Shown here in pieces: positions 55,572 through 64,000 of a stretch of DNA of 64,000 bases. Position 1 is the first letter of the stretch, and every line of letters begins with the position of its first letter. The notes beneath the pieces were generated by a model, which was not told where the DNA came from, made no database searches, and saw nothing but the letters and a program-made list of their open reading frames with translations. The position numbers and the translations under genes are program-made. Origin of the DNA: Gentiana macrophylla (Eukaryota; Streptophyta; Magnoliopsida; Gentianales; Gentianaceae); NCBI GenBank assembly GCA_026214975.1, contig CM047805.1, positions 110,851,845-110,915,844 on the forward strand. Direction: 5' to 3'.

Positions 55572-56051
55572 TATTCACTATAACTCTTTGTAATAAACAT
55601 TATTATTCCAATCCTTATTTGACTATATATTTTAATTGCTTCGTCATTCATTTGTGCGTGATCCATTAGTCTCTGGAGTATAGTGGAAATAAATATGATT
55701 TATAATTCTATAAATATAACTAGATAAATTATACCATTATTTATCATTAATAAATATTTATTAATAAACACATATTCAATGATCGTGATTGACACCTAGC
55801 AGAGTCTTGGCTTTAACTACAACCTTTCACGTGAAACAGGTCTCGTTTACATACTTTTCTTCGCATAATTAGTATCCACATAGTCGTTTGTCGAGTGTCA
55901 TACATTAACGACAATTTCTTATAATCACGAAATATATTATTCTCTGACAGTGAACACTTCACTCTCACTTTGAAAAGATTCCGAGAATAAAATATTTCTT
56001 TATCACATGACCATTTCCGGATATTCATTCCTCTTATGAGGAAGCGCGAGT
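55572..56051. other. Noncoding AT-rich stretch
   Basis: Sequence between two copia elements with no gene or element recognised. Confidence 0.5.
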
Positions 56052-56392
56052 TGTTGAAATTGATGAAAATGAAAAAATAAGAGAAAATAAAATGCAAAAT
56101 TCTGATTGATCAACAATAATGAAACCAATTAAGTTACAATGGAGTTGATCATTAAGTATTTATATATCATACTTCACTACAACGGTTATAAACAACAGTT
56201 ACATTCAGTTATAACAGAAAAGTAAGTTACAACAGAATACAACCTGCTAAATCTAAGTCAGCTGAGTTGAAACTGCAATCAGCTGAGCTGAGTCCATAGT
56301 AAGCTGAGCTGAGTATGTCAGCTGATCTCTCAATGATAGCTGAGTATAAGCACTGCCTCTTGGATCTATCATTCCTTGATCCATATATTGTA
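56052..56392 (-). repeat. Probable 3' LTR of E with CAGCTGAG repeats
   Basis: Starts TGTTGAAATTG on the plus strand and ends just before the polypurine tract. At 56259-56346 the palindromic word CAGCTG/AGCTGAG recurs at least six times. Confidence 0.6.
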
Positions 56393-56552
56393 AACCCTCC
56401 TCAAAATGAAAATGGTGAATGAATCAGCTTGCACATCCTTCTTGCATCTATCATTCCTTTATCCACTTGAACTGGGTTGAAAAATCTTGGAAATGCCTAA
56501 TTTGTCCAGTAGATAGCAAAAAATAGATGTATCCAAGGCTTTGGTGAGGATG

Positions 56553-57583
56553 TCAGCAAGTCGCTCTAGTGTTAACATGCATAGGTGTGATCAAACCTAC
56601 TTTTACTTTGTCTTTGACCACATTACAATCAATCTCAATGTGCTTTATCTTCTCATTAAACACATGATTGTGAGAAATGTGAAGAGCACTGGAATTGTCA
56701 CAGAATAAAACAACAAGCATTTGAACTGGAATCTGCAAATCCTTCAAAGTATAGATAATCCATTGTATTTCACAAGTGGCAGTAGCCATTGCCCTGTACT
56801 CAGCTTCATGAGAACTTATGGCAATAGTTGTTTGTTTCTTAGCCTTCCAAAAATGGGAGCATCACCCAAGAACATCATATATCATGAAATAGACTTCCTA
56901 GTCTTAGGACACCCTGCCCAATCACTGTCAGTGAACCCTTTGAGGATGAAAGTGTTAACTGCTGGAAAGAAAACTCCTTGCCTTGGATTAGCTTTTAAAT
57001 ACCTTAAAAGTCTATGAGATGCTTTCATATGATTCTCAGTTGGAGTGTCCGAAAACTGACTCAGCTGCTGAACAACAAAGGCAATATTGGGCCTGGTAAA
57101 GGTCAGATAAATCGCTTGCCAATCGGAGATCTGTATGCGGTATTACCATCTACTAGAGGAGAATCCCTATGTTGTAAGGTCTCATTGGATTCCATTGGAG
57201 TCTTTACAGTTTTAGTCCCCAAGAAATCGTATTCGTGTAAAAGATTGAGGGTATATTTTCTTTGTGAAATAAAAATCCCACTAGGTGTCCTGGCAGCTTT
57301 AATACCTAGAAAGTACTTCAGCTTAATTACCTAGATCCTTGATTGTGAACTGCCTATGAAGATGACATTTTACTTGATGAATCTTATCTATTTTAGGACT
57401 GGCTACAATGATTTCATCCACATAAACCAACAATGCAATAAAAATCTTGCTTGATTCTTTTGTGAATAGGCCATGATCATACTTGGATTGAACAAATCCT
57501 TGATTTTCCAAAGATTTGTCAACTTTCAATTCCATTGTCTGATGGCTTGCTTCAAGGCATATAATGATTTGATCAATCTGCAA
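56553..57583 (-). pseudogene. E, reverse transcriptase and RNase H fragments
   Basis: RT is seen as ALLVYVDEIIVASPKID, where the second catalytic Asp is Glu, and FTIKDLGN (57323-57583). The central part (57000-57320) is frame-broken. RNase H is seen as MATATCEIQWIIYTL and VVLFCDNSSALHISHN...KIKHIEIDCNVV (56553-56789). Confidence 0.78.
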
Positions 57584-57590
57584 ACCTACC

Positions 57591-58616
57591 TAAGACCGTA
57601 TTAACATCACACGCAGTAAGAACTAGGGATGCTGGGGTGAACCTAAAACCTCCCTAGGCAACCACCGACAATGGCATGCGGTACCTAGAGATCGATTAAT
57701 TATGTCCTAACTAGCACTTCAACAATGTTCCTTCATGCTACGTTACGATAACATGAAGTGAGTTGACCGGGCTTACAACATGTAAATGAAAACAAAATAT
57801 TAGACGTAGCTGGCGCCGATTACACAGAATACGAATTTACTAGGTGTCTCGCCGCAGCGGTAAAAACCGCCGCTGCAGTGAGAGCGGCGCAACCCAGAAT
57901 TCCGTGTTTTCTTCACCGAACGATTCAGATTCATTCATAACTAGGGAATTATTTAATGACTACATAAAAGGACTAGTACGAAATAAAACTAATTCATCAT
58001 AAATACAATGGATCTAAATTATGAAGCAGAAGACATACCCTTGATACCGAGTGCGGATCTCTCTCCTCGAATTGCTCTAATTGCCGAATCCGTCGGATCC
58101 GTACTCGTAAGAAAATAAAAAGAACTGAAAAGAAACTTTTTATCGCTAAGAAAATAGTATGTGATATTGGTATGATACAAATGTGGGCCGTTGCCCTCTA
58201 TTTATAGTTATTTTTGCCGACCTAGTAGACTCTTAAAACCTAAACCCTACTTCTCCTCCAAGTAAACGCGTAAACCTATGTGTTCGTGAAGCTCGCCGCG
58301 CCTTGGGATTTTGTCGCCTAATCTGCACCGATTTTACTTCTGGGCTTCTTCTAGACTTCCTCTGGCCTGATTCTTCAACATTTCAGCACCATATCTTATT
58401 CCTTGACACTAGGAATACTTCGTTATCTGCAAATAATCCAAAAACACGCAAACTACTAGCAATTTCATGAATAATTACCAAAATTACCAAATTCACAACT
58501 CATGAACCTCATAGAAAGCATTTATCACAAATATCTCATGATTTATAGCCGGAATCACCAAGTTTAGCCCATAATAAGAGTAAATTTGATGCCTTATTTT
58601 ATACGAATTTAACCGA
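57591..58616 (-). mobile_element. Athila-type LTR remnant
   Basis: The stretch has the layout of the LTRs of A and B (plus strand: GATGCCTTATTTTATACG and AACCGACA at the end, a CTCTATTTATAG box near 58200). It carries its own palindromic GC-rich cluster, CGCCGCAGCGG...CCGCCGCTGCAG...GCGGCG, at 57850-57890. Its left end is cut at element E. No second LTR or internal domain is present. Confidence 0.5.
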
Positions 58617-59929
58617 CATCATTCTCCTTGTAGAGTTGTTTTGTTGTTGTCTGAAATCAACACTAGTGTATAGGTAGGATATAAGAACACCAATGAAACG
58701 AGGGATGCATCAGATTTACCGATGCATCAAATAGTCAGCGCGCCCGGTATTTGTTACGTCTTCTTGCATGACTGCATCATACACTTCTCACTTTGTATAA
58801 TCTGTCTTGGTCTGTAAAAAAGGTTTATACGCAACCTGATCATGAAATGTGTTATTGTGTTTGAGCATGAAAAAGGAAATGCCATTTGTACGAGCTATGT
58901 AAATAAAGTGTTTTATGCCTTGATTATTTGCTTTCCATGAATGATGAAATGTAGATTCTAGCTCCTATATGATAAATATGTGATTGAGTTAGGATATAAG
59001 AACACCAATGAAACGAGGAGTGGGGCGCGCTGTAGAAGCCAAGGGGCCACTACTGAGCCTCCAAAATCAATGAATTTGGCTACTCTACAAAATTTTGACC
59101 TAATATTATATATATACTGTATTTATATGAACAAAGAATGCATTACTTTAATGGTTAGCACTTAAGTATACTAGACATGAGACTTGGTTTTGAATCTTGC
59201 AAACTACAATAATTTTTGTTTTTTTAAACTAGGACTAGGAGCCAAATAAGTAGGTTTTTTTTCCTTCCAAACCCATGATTATCACACGCAGTTTTTGTTT
59301 TATTTTTTTATATATTTTTTGGTTACTATTTTTTTTTTCAAAGGCGAGGGCTAAATTTTTTTTTTAGCACTTCCTAAATTCTTGAGAGACGCTCACGAGG
59401 ACACATTATAAGTTGTAGTCATTTTATAATACAACCATTTAACTCCTTCTGGTTGTCTCGTTCCTACAAGATCATCTACGGGACACGACATATGAACACT
59501 ATAAAACGTATGTTCTGATTCTGTATAGTGATGGCAATAATTATGTAAACTTACTAGTATCATCCGTGTTATGTGCTATACTTTTTAAATGTTCATGGGA
59601 TTTTGGTTAGGCACCCTTTTCTGTTCTTCCATGATCCATCATCATTCCTCTTAGGGTTAGAGGTAGATGCATCATCAAAGTTCAGTTTATGAGAATGGTT
59701 GTAAGGCTCTTTGTGAGTGAACGATATCATATCAAGACGTGGGGCAAACCCCCTGCAAGGTAAACTTCGATCCGGACAAATCCTGGACTGACTATTTGAT
59801 GTGTTCATGATGCAATTCATCATGCGTAATGTCCTTAGCCCTTTGGTGTAACAAACATACTTGTTATTATCATGTGAAAGTGGACTATATATGTTAGTGT
59901 TAATAATGCAAACAGTAATATAATGCGTT
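58617..59929. other. Noncoding stretch between LTR remnants
   Basis: No gene recognised. It holds two copies of a 29-bp direct repeat (58675-58703 and 58990-59018), an inverted GATGCATC pair near 58704-58729, and a tRNA-like piece at 59140-59200. An open frame on the minus strand near 59593-59937 has no recognised domain. Confidence 0.45.
59140..59200 (+). repeat. tRNA-like sequence (SINE-related)
   Basis: TAATGGTTAGCA (A-box-like, 59149-59160) and GGTTTTGAATC (B-box-like, 59186-59196), followed by a T-rich stretch. It is similar in type to the pieces at 3285 and 37063. Confidence 0.4.
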
Positions 59930-61993
59930 TGTAACATCCCGGTTTTTCATAAAAGGGTAAAATGTTAATTGGGTGTATTCACTATACGACCTAATCATTA
60001 TTTGTCTTTTATTTAATTAAAAAGGAGTTAAGTAAAAGTTTTGGAAAGTAATTATAAGGAAAAAATGGATTTAGTTATTTAATTAATGGCTATAAAAAGG
60101 AAAATAATCCCCAAATCCTTCATAATTATTTCACGCATCTTCCGGAAAAAAAAGAGAAGGGACAAGAACGACACGGAGTTTTCAGGAAAAAAAAAGGGAG
60201 AACGTAATCTCCAATCGCAGGGCCAATATGTTCATCTGTTCAAAATGCCGCAGGAGAGAAAAATGATCATCGCGACGAGACGCAACTTTGGAAAATAAAA
60301 TATCCTTATTCCGTATGTTTTCAGTTTAGCCCTAGTTTTTCGTAATCGTCAAGTCATTTCTTCAAAAAATAATATCTTTTAATCAGTAGCTCTGTTTCGC
60401 AGCCATGAGTAGTCAAAATGATCGTCTTGGAGCGTAGATCGTTCTAAAAAGAGTTTTCTTGGAAATAATCCAGATAATTTTATGTTTCAAGCACTTTTTC
60501 ATTTCGGGATCTTCAAGAAATATAGGGTTTTTAGGGTTACCTGTTGATCAATTAAGTTTCGAGTTGAAGGCTTAGATTGTCAGCTGTATCTTGAAAGTGT
60601 TGGATCGTTTTTGCTGGAATTTAAGGTAAGAGGCTCTTCCTAATGAGTAATTATAGTTTTATAATGATAGGTTGAGTTCCGATGAGTTTTGGTGTTGTTT
60701 GGTGATAAAATTCATGCTAAGTTGTAATTAATGAGATGTGATATTTTTTGGTATATTTGAGTTGAGTTCTATTGCTATTTTTCTGAGTAATTTGTTGATA
60801 AACGTGTTTGGTTTGGGTTAGGAATCGATTAAGTTTTAGGGTTTTGTAATACGTTCTAATTGTTATCCTTTGGTCTTATAACATTAATTAAACCTTAACA
60901 AGCTTCTATTGAGCTTTTGATTCATTTAGTTTCGGCACCGAATGTACTCTTAAAGGGAGTTGAAGTTTGGATCCGTCGGAAGAGCATGAAAGGGTTTGTG
61001 TTTTGATGAACTAGAGTTCATCAATGTCTGTGTAATTGTTAGGCCTTGTCCGTGTCTAGTGGTATCGGAAAGAGAGTAGTGTATGTGAGGGAGCTTACTT
61101 GAAAACACTTAGGTGGCCAGTTAATACACAATAAAGTTACATACGTGGTAGTAAAAGATGAAACGTCACCTATTCTCGGTTAGGCACCAAGTCATATCGG
61201 CAATGTGATACGTTCATAAAAGGTGAAGAACGCTACTGACTCAAAAGGCTGAAGGGTAGTGGAGGAAATTCATCGAACATATATGCATACCAGGGAGATC
61301 CCGGGACTATTGGTGCTATTCACCGTAGTTGGCAAGTATATCTCGTGATGGATACACATCATGCATAGTGCCCTTGAGTGATGATGTAACCAAGATAAAT
61401 TAAGCTAAAAACGTATAGTCAAGACATGTTGATGGACATGGAGTGAACCCTAGATTGAGTCGACCTCTCATAAAGATAACATAATAATAATAAAAAGAAC
61501 CTTTTGTTGTAGAACTTAGTTATTTATTAGATTCTCACTTTTACTAAGTACTTTGTACTTACCTCCTTTGCATTTTCTTTTGTATGTATTGCGGGGTGAG
61601 AAGACGAACAGGTTGACCAAGAGTAGTTGACGGCTTGATGATGTTGCTGCCTTGAAGATGCTTTTAGTTTATTTTCTTTTTCGTAAGGGTTGTACTAGAC
61701 TTGTTGTTCTTTTACTCCTAGATTTTTGTAAGTTATGTTTGTACTTTAAAGAGCTCGTATTGTGTAAGTCTTTGGGTTTTTCATCATTGTAATTTAACTA
61801 TCCATCTTTAGTATGGTTAATTTCCATTCTTAGTAGCATTTATGTTTTTACCCGAGTCTTTTTAGCTTCCGTTTGATTTTATTTGATACGACGACGTAGA
61901 GACTTGTGTATAATATTAGATTTATTTAATGCTATACGCGCCGAACGTTTCTCTTCCAGATAAGGGCTCGGTATCCGGAAGCGGGGCGTTACA
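59930..61993 (+). repeat. LTR of element F
   Basis: Begins TGTAACATCCCGG and ends GGGGCGTTACA; 2064 bp. From about 60910 to 61450 it shares long words with the LTR of C (GAATGTACTCTTAAAGGGAG, GATCCGTCGGAAGAGCATGA, CTTGTCCGTGTCTAGTGGT). The first 900 bases are unrelated. The hairpin GATGAAC-TAGA-GTTCATC is at 61005-61022. It lacks the GGACGNNCGTCC cluster of C. Confidence 0.85.
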
Positions 61994-62100
61994 GTTGGTA
62001 TCAGAGCGAAGCGTCCTTCTTTCCTAGGCTTCTCCCCTCTAAGATAAGACTTCTTTAGACCTTTTTGAACCATTCTGATCTCTCTTGATCTTGGTGGTAA
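61994..62100 (+). other. Primer binding site and leader of F
   Basis: TGGTATCAGAGC (61996-62007) is a perfect plant initiator-tRNA-Met site. The next 90 bases (AAGATAAGACTTCTTTAGA and similar) parallel the leader of C. Confidence 0.85.
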
Positions 62101-64000
62101 ATTCTTGTAGGATTAGGAATCCTTAGAACGTGGTTAAGTTGCACTAGGACCAAGTGAAAAGTCTCCTTAGGCGAAAGTTAGGTTCAGTTTTAAGCTCACA
62201 TCTTTTATGTGATCCTCTTAAGGTTGGTTCCTTTCGAGAACCCTTAATAGGATCCCTCTTTCCTTTTGGAATCTTTGAATCTGTCTCTAATGTTCTTTCT
62301 TTTTGAGGTTTTAATGCCTTCATAATGCTACATTAGGTTCAAATCATTTCCTTGTAACTTGGTGTTATGCAAAACGAGTAAACGATTTTGTTCACGTTTC
62401 TACATGTCATGTTATATCATTTTTTTGTTCCAATAATTCTGTAAATTTTCAGCCACTTAGAAAGTTGTCTTATCTACAATTTCTCTCTTTACATCAATTT
62501 ATTTTTCAATATGGATTGTTCACAAATTGTTTAACAAGGAGGGGTACTATGTTCAGAAAATTCAGCAGCGGTACTCTTACTTATCATTCTGTTTTGAATA
62601 GGCTAAACACCTTCAAATGACTTGGACTTTTTGATATGTTGTAGAAAACTTGGAACCAAGTGCAAATTCGTTATGGTCTGAGCACAATCTGCAACACACG
62701 ACAGTTGATGAAGTCCTGAAATTTTTTTGACAGCGTATAGCAGTAGATGAAAAGAATTATTTTGACCGACCTATGGCTTCCCAATTTTTTTGATTTTTGA
62801 GCATCATATGTAAAACTTATATACTCACAGATTTTCTCTTTGCCTCTTGTTCAAAATTAGCTCAGTTTGTTTTGTGCAAATCAATTATTTCATGGCTTAT
62901 GTATGCGCCTGAATTTCTCAAAACCATTAAGTCCTCTGGTCAAGAGAGGATAGATGTCTTTCTTACACCCTGTAAGTTATGGTGTAGTAGGTTATAGGAG
63001 ATGAGAATACTTTGATTTATCTGATTCTTAAGCTAGTTGTTACCCAGGATAAAAAGTTTGGTAGGTAGAGACTAGGTGTTGTCGTTATAGTGCTCCTCGA
63101 TGGCAAGAAACGATTGCGTGGTGATTTTCCAATCTTATGTCTTCATCAATAAGGTTCTCTTTTATAATCATCTAGTTTTCTACTTGGTTATCCCGATTTC
63201 AAATGTTTCCCCATCCATACTAATTGTAACCCATGTTCTAGTTAAATCCTCTATTTGAAACTTCAAACTCGTAAAAGTCCCTTATTACTAAGTTTTGTTT
63301 TCCAAGTGTGTACATTCTTTGATGTGCCTTATTTTTTTAAAGATGTTTTCATCGTGTCAAATGCTTGATTTAAGGAAAATGAGTTTCTCATCCTTGAACT
63401 ATTTGAACCCGACAATTGCATATCCTTCCAACTATATCATGTTTAGCTATTTTAGCAACACACTTTCGCATCCTCGTGATTACCCTCAATTCATTCCCTA
63501 CAAGATGTTTTAGTACAGACAACTTTTTGTTTAAAGACTCGACTCAACAAATTCTCCGCTTTCTCTTTTTGCTATCGCTTGTTTATGTTTACCAAAATTC
63601 TTGGCCTTTCTTTGCTCGAGAGGGGTTCCACACGAACTCCATATGCAAATTTTATCCTTTCCAAGTACTTCTTACTCATTTCAATTATCAGTGTTAAAGG
63701 TTTCTTTCTTTAGCACATAATTTTAATCGTCCTCATGGTTGACTTTATTCAACACAGGTGAATGTTTTTTGTTCCCATGTTTTCCTTTAACATAAACCTA
63801 TATTTCCCCTGCTCTGAAAATTCTGAAATTTTCTCATCAATGTAGATTATTGTCTTATCTACAATCTATCTTTTTACATTGATTCGATAATCTTTATGGA
63901 TTGTTCAGAAAATCCATGTTATTGCCGGACACTCTGTCCAGAAAATCTGCAACAACACCTTCACTTCTTCTTCTGTTTTGAACAGGTTAAGCATCTTCAA
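62101..64000. other. F internal region without coding text, with a long direct repeat
   Basis: About 1.9 kb of AT-rich sequence without gag or pol motifs. A segment of about 150 bases at 62471-62620 (TGTCTTATCTACAAT, ATGGATTGTTCA, CAGAAAAT, TCTGTTTTGAA) recurs at about 63852-64000, roughly 1.38 kb away, so a tandem repeat may extend past the window edge. Confidence 0.55.

Larger units (their letters stand above)
56052..57590 (-). mobile_element. 5'-truncated Ty1/copia element E
   Basis: A probable 3' LTR (56052-56392) is followed by a polypurine tract (TTTTGAGGAGGGT on the minus strand) and then RNase H and RT fragments. The homology stops abruptly near 57590 at the edge of another LTR remnant, and gag, protease and integrase are gone. 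No target duplication can be defined. Confidence 0.75.
59930..64000 (+). mobile_element. Ty3/gypsy element F, 5' portion, runs off the window
   Basis: The LTR at 59930-61993 is related to that of C and is followed by the same type of primer site and leader. The next 1.9 kb shows no gag or pol text, so F is either a nonautonomous derivative or its coding part lies beyond the window. No second LTR is seen. Confidence 0.7.

Noticed and set aside
59593..59937. 114-residue minus-strand frame
   Set aside because: No recognised domain, no promoter context and low-complexity polar text. It could be a decayed exon but nothing supports that.
9139..64000. Integrated plant pararetrovirus
   Set aside because: All RT-bearing regions have LTRs, integrase and primer/polypurine sites of Ty1/copia or Ty3/gypsy elements, and no movement-protein text was seen.

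Overview
The window is plant nuclear DNA, most likely from a eudicot. It is AT-rich and dominated by LTR retrotransposons with plant-type primer binding sites. It also carries Stowaway-, PIF/Harbinger-, Mutator- and Helitron-like elements and one recognisable host gene, a classical arabinogalactan-protein (AGP) precursor at 7433-7816. I cannot name the species. All identifications come from reading the sequence and from recalled family features; no database search was run.

Layout. 1-9138: gene-proximal DNA with small elements: PIF-like and hAT-like candidates, a Stowaway-like MITE (3663-4598) split by a solo LTR (3904-4525), a foldback MITE (4607-4756) and a candidate Helitron (4813-6461). 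The AGP gene follows, then a degenerate tandem array (8714-9133). 9139-36735: a retrotransposon nest. A solo Athila-type LTR (9139-14726, probable target duplication CGCAT/CGTAT) was entered by a Ty1/copia element (9346-13385, duplication AGAGT). Next to it, another copy of the tandem array was entered by Athila-like element B (14782-36735, duplication GAGTA), whose left LTR was then entered by Athila-like element A (15241-28969, duplication TGATC). 37278-46622: a Ty3/gypsy chromovirus-type element C, apparently inside a SINE. 47685-49007: a Stowaway-like MITE hosting a Mutator-like element with a perfect 10-bp target duplication and a minisatellite core. 50695-55566: a young Ty1/copia element D (duplication TATTG, LTRs differing at 4 of 297 positions). 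56052-57590: a truncated copia E. 57591-58616: an Athila-type LTR remnant. 59930-64000: the LTR and start of element F, a relative of C that runs off the window.

How the parts work together. The elements carry retrotransposon machinery (gag, protease, reverse transcriptase, RNase H, integrase), nearly all of it frame-broken. None looks autonomous as read, although part of the breakage may be consensus error at CAG/CTG-type sites. The only protein likely to serve the plant is the GPI-anchored AGP.

Most interesting signals: (1) a GC-rich palindromic motif of the form GGACGNNCGTCC recurs in the LTRs and UTRs of A, B and C, which belong to different gypsy lineages; (2) a hairpin beside the polypurine tract of A and B differs by a compensatory base-pair change; (3) a hairpin inside the LTRs of C and F also differs by a compensatory change; (4) A and B share a conserved noncoding block, internally duplicated, upstream of the polypurine tract; (5) a Mutator-like element is built round a minisatellite; (6) LTR-pair differences in A, B and C cluster at CAG/CTG-like sites, unlike those in D.
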